Shown here one piece after another: positions 44,490-53,767 of a stretch of DNA of 64,000 nucleotides. Under the pieces are notes generated by a model, which did no database searches, had not been told where the DNA came from, and saw nothing but the letters and a program-made list of their open reading frames with translations. The position numbers and the translations under genes are program-made. This stretch comes from Gracilimonas mengyeensis. Lineage in GTDB: Bacteria > Bacteroidota > Rhodothermia > Balneolales > Balneolaceae. How positions within the stretch are numbered: the first letter of the stretch is position 1; each line of letters begins with the position of its first letter. The stretch covers positions 1 through 64,000 of the forward strand of contig NZ_FXTP01000011.1 of assembly GCF_900182705.1 (NCBI RefSeq), in the 5' to 3' direction.

Positions 44490-45341
44490 TTGGAAGAACG
44501 CCAAATTATGCAACCCGAGCCGCCCAAGGCCCAAAAGCCTGCCGACCGGACCGACACTATGTCTTTTCTGGAGCACTTGGAGGAACTTCGTTGGCGCCTC
44601 ATCAAGGGGCTGCTTGGTGTTCTCGTTGGGGTGATAGTAGCATTCATCTTCTCCGACTTTTTTGTGGAAGATGTGATGCTGGGCCCAACGCGTGCCGATT
44701 TCTTCATGTACGATATCCTGCGGGTTGATGCGCTCAATTTTGAGCTACAGAGTCGCCGGCTGCCTGGGCAGTTTTTCACTTATTGGGGTACTCTTTTTGT
44801 GATGGGATTCATCATTGGGTCTCCTCTTTTTATCTATCAAATATGGGCGTTCATCGAACCTGCACTTGAGTTTAGGGAGAAGAAGAAATCACTGTTTAGC
44901 ACGTTCTTCATCACCTTTTTCTTTTTGCTGGGAGTTTCTTTTGGCTACCTGGTGTTGGTGCCCTTCGCCCTGCAATTCTTCGCACAATTCCAGATTTCAG
45001 ACATCATACGCAACGATTTTGATATCAATGCCTATTTTGGCTCGGTATCTATGTGGGTGATCGCCTGTGGTATCATTTTCCAAATTCCGGTAGTAAGCTA
45101 TTCCCTTTCCAAGATTGGGCTCTTAACTCCGGAATTTCTTAAAACATATCGCCGGCATGCATTAATCATATTTTTGATTATTTCTGCTATGCTTACTCCT
45201 CCGGATCCCATTTCACAGATCCTGATTGCGATGCCGCTTACAGTGTTGTATGAGCTTTCGATTTGGATTAGCCGTTTTGCTGTTCGCAAACGCAAGCAGG
45301 AGTTAGCCGAAGCCATCGGTGGAACACCAAGTCAAGATTAA
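44490..45341 (+). CDS. tatC: Sec-independent protein translocase TatC
   Basis: TatC is the receptor for twin-arginine signal peptides at the inner membrane. The 283-residue protein has the signature MSFLEHLEELRWRLIKG near residue 25, then about six transmembrane segments, including FLLGVSFGYLVLVPFALQF. A longer first periplasmic loop (about 60-95, LGPTRADFFMYDILRVDAL) is typical of Bacteroidota/Chlorobi-type TatC. The tatA gene is not in the window. Confidence 0.93.
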   Translation: MEERQIMQPEPPKAQKPADRTDTMSFLEHLEELRWRLIKGLLGVLVGVIVAFIFSDFFVEDVMLGPTRADFFMYDILRVDALNFELQSRRLPGQFFTYWGTLFVMGFIIGSPLFIYQIWAFIEPALEFREKKKSLFSTFFITFFFLLGVSFGYLVLVPFALQFFAQFQISDIIRNDFDINAYFGSVSMWVIACGIIFQIPVVSYSLSKIGLLTPEFLKTYRRHALIIFLIISAMLTPPDPISQILIAMPLTVLYELSIWISRFAVRKRKQELAEAIGGTPSQD

Positions 45342-45481
45342 AGCGAGCACATTTCCTGTGGTTTTATCCGTTTCATCCGGTATCTTTGAGGCTGCATCAT
45401 AATTTATCTTAATCTGCGTTGATGATAGAATTCAAGAAGACATCACGCAAAGCAACAATCAAATTACAGATCAATACATTA

Positions 45482-45991
45482 ATGAAATTTATTTCTAAGT
45501 CAACGTTTTTAGTATTCCTGCTTATCTCAGCTATCTCAGTAAGTTCATGTGACGATGACAATCCCTATGAGATAGATTTGTCGGCTGTTCCAAAACCATT
45601 CGATATTAGCAACGCCATCTCATCCGATACTACCGATGATGGACTCATTATCCATATAATAGAAGAAGGCTCAGGTCAATATGAAGTAGACATCAGAGAC
45701 GAAATAGACTTGTACTATACAGGCAGGTATTTGGAAACGATGGAAGTAATCGTCTTAAGCCGTAGCCCTCAAACTTCTTACATCAACGGAAATACTACCC
45801 CTTCCAACATCCCAAGCATCCCCAACAGCAGATTCGCTATTTTTGACGGTTTAGTTGAAGGAATTGTTGGCATGAAAGAAGGTGAAAAACGTGTTCTCAT
45901 CATCCCACCCGAATTAGGTTTAGGAGTAGATGAAGATGGAAATGGAGACACTGCCCGCTATGATCTTGAATTGGATGAGATTGTACTTTAA
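45482..45991 (+). CDS. FKBP-type peptidyl-prolyl isomerase lipoprotein
   Basis: The 169-residue lipoprotein from the chosen start has lipobox VSSC (Cys about 22) and one FKBP domain: LIIHIIEEGSGQ, VDIRDEIDLYYTGRYLETMEV, then FDGLVEGIVGMKEGEKRVLIIPPELGLG near the end. FKBP proteins accelerate proline isomerisation during folding in the periplasm. The frame opens at 45419, but the lipoprotein signal starts at the internal ATG at 45482, so that is used. Upstream sequence has no strong ribosome binding site. Confidence 0.83.
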   Translation: MKFISKSTFLVFLLISAISVSSCDDDNPYEIDLSAVPKPFDISNAISSDTTDDGLIIHIIEEGSGQYEVDIRDEIDLYYTGRYLETMEVIVLSRSPQTSYINGNTTPSNIPSIPNSRFAIFDGLVEGIVGMKEGEKRVLIIPPELGLGVDEDGNGDTARYDLELDEIVL

Positions 45992-46039
45992 GTAATTTTT
46001 TAAGGACAAGGTATAATCACCAGTCACAAATATTAAAAG

Positions 46040-46137
46040 AGGTCATCCCTGCGTAGGCAGTGATCTTATTGTTGCCGGTAATTCAATTGCCGAACCCCAA
46101 ATTGTTTAGATTTTGGGCCTCCGCTTTGAAATGACCT
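46040..46137. repeat. Palindromic intergenic repeat
   Basis: AGGTCAT (46040-46046) and ATGACCT (46131-46137) bracket GCCGGTAattcaATTGCCG-like and CCAAA/TTTGG inner hairpins. The wording AGGTCATCCCTGCG is typical of non-coding palindromes between bacterial genes. It could be part of transcription termination between convergent genes. Confidence 0.45.
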
Positions 46138-46203
46138 TAAGGGCTGCAAAAGTTTCTTTCCCCTCCAACTCAAATTACCGCGAATCAATTCTTGCAGAAG
46201 TTC

Positions 46204-47637
46204 TTAAAAAGTAGGGTTCAGCCTGAACCATAACACGGGGGAGCGACTGGTGTTATTTAGGTCCCAGGCCAATTCAAACCGAAATGAGTTGGTGCCTAAC
46301 CCAATGCCTCCGTTGTGTTCAAGGTCCTCGAATTTAAAAGCTGAAAAACCATCCAGGGCAGTTTTATTGTCTTCTTGAGTTTTTGTAACCCAACCGGAGT
46401 CTAAAAATAAGCTTAGGTAGAAATCACTGAAATCAATCCAGTCTCCAGAATGATTAAAACCGTAGGAAGAACCAAACTGAAGCTCAGCATTGCTCAGCAG
46501 CATTTTGTTGCCTCCTTCTCGTATACCAGGAAAAGTCTTGTATGGCATCGCCCGTAGCGATCCAGGACCACCTAACTGAAACTCTTTCATAAGTGGAGCC
46601 TCTCCCGTTATACTTCCCGCTTTGATCCGGTACTTGAGTACACCACCCGGTTCAAAATTCAGGTAACTAATCATTTGTGCCTCGTACTTGGTGTACGAGT
46701 AATCCGAACTGCTAAAACCAGGATCGGCCAGTTCCATAGTACCAGACAGCGCAAAGGTATAATGAGGCAACAAAATTAGTTTCTTAGGATTAAAAGCCGC
46801 CGAAAAGCCCAGGCTAGAAATGTTTAAGGTATCAACACTTCGGTTATTTATAATCTCTACAGGGGGATTTGGACGATAGTGATCACCCGAGCCAAACATA
46901 TGGTAATCGGTTTGTTGTTCCAGGCTATTGAACCGGTTGTCATTATAGGAAGCACCGGCTTCAAATAACCTCCTGCTTCGCATTAAGAGATAAGCGCCCC
47001 AGCCTTTTTGCTGGTAATAATCCATGAAGTCATAACCGGCAAAAAAGGAAGTAAGACTTGTTTCAATATACCCAACCCTCCAGTAATCATCGGATGTGGT
47101 AGCATCGTAAATTTCAGCTCCTACTAAAATTCGATCGTTAAATCCCAAATAACGTTCCAGGCCGGCTTCGTAATGCCATTTCTCCTGTCCAAAAGAATAC
47201 CCGAGCATACCATGCGGAATGATATTGATGATACCCAACAGGTTGTCATTATTATACCACTGCATGCGCTCTTTTCGGAAGCCCAGAAAAAGTCCATCCA
47301 CCCGGTTAAAGTGAATCATAGGCAATGAGGGATATTGTCCGTATAAAGAATTTGAACTGTAGGGACCGGCCTCAAAAGCACCTCCAAAATCAATACCTTC
47401 ATCATATAGGCGGGAAACATAGCGCTTGACCTCTTTGGTTTCAGTTCGGGCTGAATCTTTTGCCAGCTCATTATCCTTGGCTACAGTCTTCTTGTTCAGC
47501 AACTCGTCCAGGGGTTTTGAGAAAAAGGGATCGTTTTTAAAAGGATCTTCCTCACTCTCACTTGAAGTCTGAGCTACAGCTTGAACAGTGGCTATCAGCA
47601 TAAACACAAAAAAAGAAAAAAGTAGCTTAATCCTCAT
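46204..47637 (-). CDS. BamA/D15-type outer membrane beta-barrel without POTRA domains
   Basis: The 477-residue protein has a signal peptide (about 1-22) and a short charged segment, then a beta-barrel of the surface antigen (D15) type; the conserved motif FQLGGPGSLRAMPY is present. The POTRA domains of true BamA are absent, so it is not the central insertase. Related short barrels occur fused to patatin domains or alone. It may be a porin or stand-alone barrel; the role is open. It lies 87 bp downstream of the phosphatase gene, same strand. Confidence 0.78.
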   Translation of the reverse strand: MRIKLLFSFFVFMLIATVQAVAQTSSESEEDPFKNDPFFSKPLDELLNKKTVAKDNELAKDSARTETKEVKRYVSRLYDEGIDFGGAFEAGPYSSNSLYGQYPSLPMIHFNRVDGLFLGFRKERMQWYNNDNLLGIINIIPHGMLGYSFGQEKWHYEAGLERYLGFNDRILVGAEIYDATTSDDYWRVGYIETSLTSFFAGYDFMDYYQQKGWGAYLLMRSRRLFEAGASYNDNRFNSLEQQTDYHMFGSGDHYRPNPPVEIINNRSVDTLNISSLGFSAAFNPKKLILLPHYTFALSGTMELADPGFSSSDYSYTKYEAQMISYLNFEPGGVLKYRIKAGSITGEAPLMKEFQLGGPGSLRAMPYKTFPGIREGGNKMLLSNAELQFGSSYGFNHSGDWIDFSDFYLSLFLDSGWVTKTQEDNKTALDGFSAFKFEDLEHNGGIGLGTNSFRFELAWDLNNTSRSPVLWFRLNPTF

Positions 47638-47724
47638 CAGTCGTTCTTTTTATACATTCGGTGCCATACGGGCAGCATAAGTCAATGTTACAGCAAAGCT
47701 TGATAAGCCGCCACCCTTTATTTC

Positions 47725-49815
47725 CTATTTCGTTTTTGCTTTGAGGGCAACTAAGGTAATGTCGTCTTCCTGTATGTTACCGCCCGCCCATTTCTCGGCC
47801 AGACGCATAATCTCTGATATAATATCAGAAGCAGAACCATCTCCAATATCTTTAAAAACCTGTTCTATTCGTTCCAGACCCAGCTGTTCTCTTTCCTTGT
47901 TAAACAGTTCCATCAAGCCGTCACTCATCAATAAAAGACTATCCCCTGGTTGAACACTCAATTCCAGCTTTTGATAAGGAAACTCAACACGAGCCCCCAA
48001 TGGCATTCCTTTCAGCAACACCTGACGCACGGTTCCTTGCTGGTTCTGGTAGTGCAATACGGGAGGCATACCCGCTGAGGTGTATTCAATGCTGTGCTGT
48101 TTACACTTCAGAAAAAGCATGCTCATAAACATCATCCGCAGGTTCATGTTTCTTATGCCTGAAGACATGCGCTGCAGCATTTCCACCGTATCATAATTAT
48201 TAGCCAGAGTGTGGAAATAACTCTTAGCCGTAGCCACCATAATTCCTGCTTTCATGCCATGCCCCGTTGCATCGCCTACGGCAACCGTTAAAACATCCTC
48301 GCCCTTTTGTACAAAATCATAATAGTCGCCTCCTACTTCATGGGCTGTTTCCATAAACACGGCAATATCCCAGTAGCTGCTTTCGGGCACTTTCTTGGGC
48401 AACATGGAAAGCTGAAGGGCCCGTGCTTCTTCCAGCTCTTTCGACTTCCGCTCGTTTTCCGCTGTAAGCAACTCGTGTTCAATTTCTTTTTGTTTGTTGA
48501 TGCGCTCCTGCTCCAAAGCCCGCTCGGAAAGGTGCTTAACTTCTTCCAGCTTGTATTTCAGTCGTTTGTTAGTCTGTGCAAAATCCCTTGAAAGGTAAAT
48601 CGACATGCCAAAAATCAGGCCGGCAGAACCATAGAGATTTCCTAAAACCGGATCTCCGCTTATCACATCCAGGTTCGCCAACACCGTAAAAAGAATGCCT
48701 GCCACCAGGCACATCAAACCGCTGCCTATGATCCAAACGCCCTCCTTTTGTTTATAGAATGAAATCATCAACACCCGGATAATTTCCATCAAGCCAAGAA
48801 AAGCGAAGAGTTCCCTGTATACATCCAGGTTGCGGGCATCAAACCAGGTACCTATGGCCAGTCCCAAACCAATCACCCCAAAAATCCAGAATACTTTGGG
48901 GGGATTATCATAAAACAAACTATAACAGAAACGTAAGGCATACACGATGGTAAAAAGCCAGGCGATGAGCGAAACGCGGTAGTAGGAAATGGCCAGTAAA
49001 GGCGAATCGGAATAATTGGTTTGAAGGATCGTGAAGGTAAGAAGTGCCAGAAAAGCGGTAAAAAGCGCAAAAAAGAGATTCTGTTTGCCCGAGGGATAAA
49101 AGGCAAAAAGCAGCATGTGTATCACCGTAAAAGCCAGCAAGATTCCGGTATACAATACTTTAGACCAGGTGGTTGAGGTTGCCCCGCCAATGGAAGAGGC
49201 CACATGATAATCCAAATCTCCGATCAAAAACCTAAAGCCGGCTGTAAAACCGTACTCATTAAAGGAACGGGCGGCATGATTGGCAAAACGCACGGCAATT
49301 ACATGCGTGGCTGTATCGGAAAGAACGATGGGCCGGGGACGGTTATCCCGATATGGTTTATACGATTCTTCAAATGCGGAGACTTCGCCCAGTTCATAGA
49401 GTAACTTTCCGTCCAAATAGATCTCCGAGGCCCCGTTATGCTGTTCAATCAATAATGCCAGCGGAAAATCAACCAGTGAAGAATCAACCTTGAGGTGCAT
49501 CCGGAACCACCCAATGCCATTCCATTCAATAAAGGGCAGTTCCGAGGGACCAAGATAGGTACTTACGTGTTGCCAGGAAGAATCATCATAAGCCGGGGCC
49601 GCCCATTTTTTGTTGTCGCCCGCGTTGAATTTCCAGGAATCGGTGATATAGATAATTCGGTCTTCCCGGGATAAATCAGCAGCTGAAAGCTGAAAGGCAT
49701 CTTCAGTATCAACAATCTGTGACATAGCTGGTACCGTCCAAAAGGCCAGGAATAAAGCAACCAGGAAGAAGCTGCTACCTGTGAGTTTTTTGCTATGTGA
49801 TGAAGAGCCCTTCAA
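47725..49815 (-). CDS. SpoIIE-type PP2C phosphatase with 7TM-DISM-like sensor
   Basis: The 696-residue membrane protein has a signal-like N-terminus, an extracellular beta-domain (about 35-210, 7TMR-DISM extracellular type with WRMHLKVDSSL and IYLDGKLLYELGE), about seven transmembrane helices (about 215-400), a coiled-coil (about 410-470), and a C-terminal PP2C/SpoIIE phosphatase (EVGGDYYDF, VAVGDATGHGMKAG, MSDGLMELFN). Such proteins dephosphorylate anti-sigma-factor antagonists. The partner is not visible here. It starts 5 bp after the DUF4097 gene, so the two are co-translated. Confidence 0.85.
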   Translation of the reverse strand: MKGSSSHSKKLTGSSFFLVALFLAFWTVPAMSQIVDTEDAFQLSAADLSREDRIIYITDSWKFNAGDNKKWAAPAYDDSSWQHVSTYLGPSELPFIEWNGIGWFRMHLKVDSSLVDFPLALLIEQHNGASEIYLDGKLLYELGEVSAFEESYKPYRDNRPRPIVLSDTATHVIAVRFANHAARSFNEYGFTAGFRFLIGDLDYHVASSIGGATSTTWSKVLYTGILLAFTVIHMLLFAFYPSGKQNLFFALFTAFLALLTFTILQTNYSDSPLLAISYYRVSLIAWLFTIVYALRFCYSLFYDNPPKVFWIFGVIGLGLAIGTWFDARNLDVYRELFAFLGLMEIIRVLMISFYKQKEGVWIIGSGLMCLVAGILFTVLANLDVISGDPVLGNLYGSAGLIFGMSIYLSRDFAQTNKRLKYKLEEVKHLSERALEQERINKQKEIEHELLTAENERKSKELEEARALQLSMLPKKVPESSYWDIAVFMETAHEVGGDYYDFVQKGEDVLTVAVGDATGHGMKAGIMVATAKSYFHTLANNYDTVEMLQRMSSGIRNMNLRMMFMSMLFLKCKQHSIEYTSAGMPPVLHYQNQQGTVRQVLLKGMPLGARVEFPYQKLELSVQPGDSLLLMSDGLMELFNKEREQLGLERIEQVFKDIGDGSASDIISEIMRLAEKWAGGNIQEDDITLVALKAKTK

Positions 49816-49820
49816 AATGG

Positions 49821-50816
49821 TTAATAAATACCCGTTTCTAAAGTTACCGTGCCATATTCTGTGACAAGATTAATGGTTGATCCGCCATTGTTGGATGTGC
49901 CCTCTACCATGTTGGATCGCTGTGTGCCTGTAAAACCAGGCAGTGCCGGGAAGTTGATTTTTGAGGCTCTAACCGCGATATCATAGCCGCCATCACGGGG
50001 TATATCCAGAAAGATATCACCCGCCGTAGTTTCCAAACTGATTCCCTGAGATACCTCAATAAAACTCGCTTTTATATTTCCTCCCTCAACTCGTGCCAAC
50101 ATAGAACCTGATATTTGCTCAGCTCGAACATTGCCCCCATTGGATCTTAACCTGATCTCGCCACCGCTTTCTGCAATATTGATATTGCCGCCTTCGGTTT
50201 GCCCATATATGGTTCCTTCTGATGTGCGGATACCAATATTGCCTCCTGAGGTATAAGCAGCGATCTTACCCACAGCATTACGCACTTCAATGTTTCCTCC
50301 GCTGGTTTTGGCCAATTGATCTCCCCTAAGCCCGTTAATGTGAATATCGCCGCCTGATGATTTCAGCTGTGTGGACATAGCTTGTGGCACAAATACTTTA
50401 AACGAAAATTTCATTTGGTCGCTAAAAAAGCCTGTCTCCTTCGACTTCTGCTCCACCGAAGCTACAATTTCATTGCCCCGTTTGAGCATCGTTATGCGGT
50501 AGTTGTCCAGATTTTTGGTATTCGACCAAAACGCATAGCCTCGATCTACATATAGCTCTATCCGTACTTTATGGGTATTGGGAGTTTCCTCTACTTCTAC
50601 ATCTCCCGCTAACGTAAACACTTTAAGGATTCCGGGCCCGTCCACTTCAAACTCACGGGTCATGTAGGGAGTTTCCTGAATAGTAGTCTCATGGAAAACA
50701 ACAGAATCAGGCAGGGTTTTTGTAGCTGCAATACCTAAGTGCGGCATTGACAGAAGCAAAATGAGACCTAAAATATGATATGAGAAAAATGTCCTACTCA
50801 ATTTTATAGATATCAA
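49821..50816 (-). CDS. DUF4097-type beta-helix-like secreted protein
   Basis: The 331-residue protein has a signal peptide (about 1-30) and repeats of SGGNI/GGNI steps (SGGDIHINGL, TSGGNIEVRN, TSGGNIGIRT, EGGNINIAES, NGGNVRAEQ), typical of DUF4097 proteins with a right-handed beta-helix-like shape. Function is unknown; similar proteins act as envelope or signalling partners. It is 5 bp upstream of the SpoIIE phosphatase gene in the same orientation, which suggests the two work together in sensing. Confidence 0.78.
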   Translation of the reverse strand: MISIKLSRTFFSYHILGLILLLSMPHLGIAATKTLPDSVVFHETTIQETPYMTREFEVDGPGILKVFTLAGDVEVEETPNTHKVRIELYVDRGYAFWSNTKNLDNYRITMLKRGNEIVASVEQKSKETGFFSDQMKFSFKVFVPQAMSTQLKSSGGDIHINGLRGDQLAKTSGGNIEVRNAVGKIAAYTSGGNIGIRTSEGTIYGQTEGGNINIAESGGEIRLRSNGGNVRAEQISGSMLARVEGGNIKASFIEVSQGISLETTAGDIFLDIPRDGGYDIAVRASKINFPALPGFTGTQRSNMVEGTSNNGGSTINLVTEYGTVTLETGIY

Positions 50817-50972
50817 TTAAAGACAGATAATAGCCTAATTGGTTGGCCGTACGAGTAAAAAAATAATTAGTTGCCCAGAAAGTTTATTGACCCGTAAACG
50901 ATAGGTGCTTATTGGGAATAGATCAAATAGAATGAAATATATTTCTTCTTTTAAGGAGGTAAGAAGTAGCAA

Positions 50973-52034
50973 CTAAGCTCCGATATATTTCCTTTTTACT
51001 TTAGGTTTGATGGCTGTAGTGATCTCATAGGGAATTGTACCGGCTTTTTGAGCCCAAGTTTTGGCAGATAGTTCTCCATTTCGAAGCAACGTAACTTCCT
51101 GTCCTTCACTAAACTTATTTGATCCAAGGAAAACAGCCGAATAATCCATACTAATCGTCCCAACCTGCGGATATAAGCTGCCGGAAATTTCCATATCAAA
51201 CTTACCGCTCAAACTTCGAAACAGTCCGTCGGAATAGCCAACCGGAACAATACCCAGCCAGCCATCTTCGGGCGCTTGCCAGCGAGAACCATATCCCACC
51301 AAATCTCCTTTTTTGATTGGTTTAACCTGAACCAGATGTGATGTCCATTCTATTACTGGTGATAACTCAGGAATCTCCACTTCTCCGGGTGCATAACCGT
51401 AAAGACATACGCCCGGGCGCACGGCATCAAATTGGGTTTCTTCTCCATAGTAGAAGATTCCCCCGCTGTTGGAAGTATGGGCCATTAAATCATCCGAAAA
51501 ATGAGACCGTATATTTTTGAATAGCTCAATCTGCTTTTTTACTCCTTTATGATTTTTTTCATCAGAACAGGCAAAATGAGTGTAAATACCGGTGTAGTTC
51601 AGGCCTGAATACTTTTCAACTGCGGCAACTGCATCTGAAATCTCTTCAGGTAGCATCCCCAAACGAAACATGCCGGTATCAAATTGAAGATGGCAGCTAG
51701 TGCCTTTTTTGAGTCGTTCAAATACAGCTAAATGGGAAATGCTGGCCGTGATGTCATACTTCTTATATAAGCCTTCCTTGCCTTTGGGAGGTACGCTAAA
51801 AACCAGGATTGGATTCTCAATTCCACTCTCCCGAAGCTTTATGGCTTCCTCCAGCCAGGCCACACAAAACCATTCTACTTTGTCCTTCAGGTAATTAGCT
51901 ACTGGCAACATTCCATGGCCATAAGCTTCGTTCTTTACCACCGCCATCCGTTGTACCTTGGGTTTCAGCCGGTCAGTTACGGCCTGTAAATTCTGCCCAA
52001 TTTTATCAAGATGAACCGTGAGTATGGAGTTCAA
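50973..52034 (-). CDS. alr: Alanine racemase
   Basis: Alr makes D-alanine for peptidoglycan using PLP. The 353-residue protein has the PLP lysine in VVKNEAYGHG (about 33-42), near the N-terminus, the VGYGSRW region where the catalytic tyrosine lies, and GTISMDYS. It is a little shorter than typical (about 370). Its start lies 8 bp after the stop of the oxidoreductase gene, so they share a transcript, although the functional link is not obvious. Confidence 0.9.
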   Translation of the reverse strand: MNSILTVHLDKIGQNLQAVTDRLKPKVQRMAVVKNEAYGHGMLPVANYLKDKVEWFCVAWLEEAIKLRESGIENPILVFSVPPKGKEGLYKKYDITASISHLAVFERLKKGTSCHLQFDTGMFRLGMLPEEISDAVAAVEKYSGLNYTGIYTHFACSDEKNHKGVKKQIELFKNIRSHFSDDLMAHTSNSGGIFYYGEETQFDAVRPGVCLYGYAPGEVEIPELSPVIEWTSHLVQVKPIKKGDLVGYGSRWQAPEDGWLGIVPVGYSDGLFRSLSGKFDMEISGSLYPQVGTISMDYSAVFLGSNKFSEGQEVTLLRNGELSAKTWAQKAGTIPYEITTAIKPKVKRKYIGA

Positions 52035-52042
52035 AGAATACC

Positions 52043-53647
52043 TCAGCTAAATGAAAAGAATGACTTCTTGTTATTTTTCAGGATGACTTGTGCCGCGTTG
52101 TGTCCGGCTGCGCCAAATACTCCTCCGCCCGGATGGCAGGAAGCACTGGCCAAATATAATTGTTTAACAGGAGTTTCGTAGTTACTCATTTCCGGAATGG
52201 GGCGAAACATAAACATCTGGTCAAAGCTCATTTCCACGTGCATTACGTTACCTCTCAACAAACCATGTTTCCGTTCAATGTCCAGGGGAGTTTGGATGTA
52301 CCAATCTATGAGTTTGTCTTTCATATTGGGGGCGTAATCGGTGACTACATCGTAAATCTTCTGTGCTTCCCGCATGCGGATATCATCCCAGTGCATGCCG
52401 TTAGCCAACTTATACGGATGCCACTGCGCCCAGGCAAATAAGGTATGTTTGCCATCTTTAGCTACTTCGGGATCAATCTTGGAAAAGGTCATGCATAAAA
52501 CCGCCGGTTTTTCTGGCGGGAGTTTTTTGGTATAATCGCCTATAGCATTATTCATGTACTGTACGGAAGGTGCCAGCAACTGAATGCCATTGTGAATGTG
52601 GGGATCTCCGGGAGCTGCGCTGTAATCAGGCAATTCCTCTACCGCACAACGAATCACCATGCCAAAACCGTTGCCTACGTTGATATTTTCTACTTTAGTG
52701 AACATGGAATCATCCAGATGCTCCCGCCCCACCATTTTCATCATGGTAGTTTGCACATGCGCATTCGAAACAATGGTATTCGCCCGGAATTCCTCCCCGC
52801 TTTCGGTGCGAACGCCAATGGCCTTGCCGTTTTCTATCAGAATTTTTTCTACGGGTTGATCCGCCCTTACTTCCCCGCCATGAGCTTCAATCATGTTTTT
52901 CATGGCTTGGGTGAGCATACCGCTCCCCCCTTTGGGATGTTTGGCTCCACTCTGATGCAACATTGATTGCCAGCCAGCAAAATCACCGGTAGCACTGTGA
53001 TCCGGCAATGGTCCCGATTGAGCTGCAAACCACAAAATAGCGGCTTTCATGTACGGACTTTCAAATGCATCGTCTACTACTTTCCCATAACTGGAGAGTA
53101 TCTTTTGTAAACCAGCAGCCTGCTCTCCTTTCTTGAACATCGAGCCATCCCGAATCTGGGCTTTGGTCATTTCGGCAAAAAGGCTTCCGGCTTTTGGTGA
53201 AGTCATGAAAGCTTTCAGCACGCCTTTGTTGATCTTACCCCAAAAATCGATGAACTCTTTGTAGTTCTCTACATCCTCCGGGGCTACTTTGGATATGGAC
53301 TCCAGCGTGCGATCTACATCTTTCCAAAAATGAATCACTCCCTTTCCGGTTGGCACGGGATAGGACATAATCGGATCCATATCGATGTATTCCAGTCCAT
53401 ATTTTGTCAATTCCAGATCCTCAAGTATTCCCGTTTGATGAATCATGATATGGACTGAAGACCCAACATCCATCCGAAAACCATGGGGGTTTTCATCTGA
53501 TTGGAACATCGTCTCGGTTCGCACGGCACCGCCTATGGTTGTATCACGCTCGAGTACCAATACTTTATAGCCGTGTTTTGCCAAATAGCAACCGGTTACC
53601 AATCCATTGTGGCCGGATCCAATAATTATTGCATCAGTTTGATTCAT
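52043..53647 (-). CDS. Phytoene desaturase-like FAD oxidoreductase
   Basis: The 534-residue protein has the N-terminal dinucleotide-binding motif AIIIGSGHNGLVTGCYLAK and GGAVRTE, and a C-terminal ASASCHPGGGVFGAAGHNAA, the typical ending of CrtI/PYROXD2-type FAD enzymes. Relatives desaturate carotenoids or oxidise related lipids. There is no carotenoid gene nearby, so the substrate is open. It is the first gene of a short minus-strand unit with alr, divergent from sppA by 120 bp. Confidence 0.83.
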   Translation of the reverse strand: MNQTDAIIIGSGHNGLVTGCYLAKHGYKVLVLERDTTIGGAVRTETMFQSDENPHGFRMDVGSSVHIMIHQTGILEDLELTKYGLEYIDMDPIMSYPVPTGKGVIHFWKDVDRTLESISKVAPEDVENYKEFIDFWGKINKGVLKAFMTSPKAGSLFAEMTKAQIRDGSMFKKGEQAAGLQKILSSYGKVVDDAFESPYMKAAILWFAAQSGPLPDHSATGDFAGWQSMLHQSGAKHPKGGSGMLTQAMKNMIEAHGGEVRADQPVEKILIENGKAIGVRTESGEEFRANTIVSNAHVQTTMMKMVGREHLDDSMFTKVENINVGNGFGMVIRCAVEELPDYSAAPGDPHIHNGIQLLAPSVQYMNNAIGDYTKKLPPEKPAVLCMTFSKIDPEVAKDGKHTLFAWAQWHPYKLANGMHWDDIRMREAQKIYDVVTDYAPNMKDKLIDWYIQTPLDIERKHGLLRGNVMHVEMSFDQMFMFRPIPEMSNYETPVKQLYLASASCHPGGGVFGAAGHNAAQVILKNNKKSFFSFS

Positions 53648-53767
53648 GCGGTAATTGTATTAAAATTAATGGAATGAATTTAATCTTTATGTACATTTTA
53701 TAGTCAGTACATATTGAACTTCATTCTCATTCCCACGCGGTAAAAATAATATCCAAACATTCATAAA

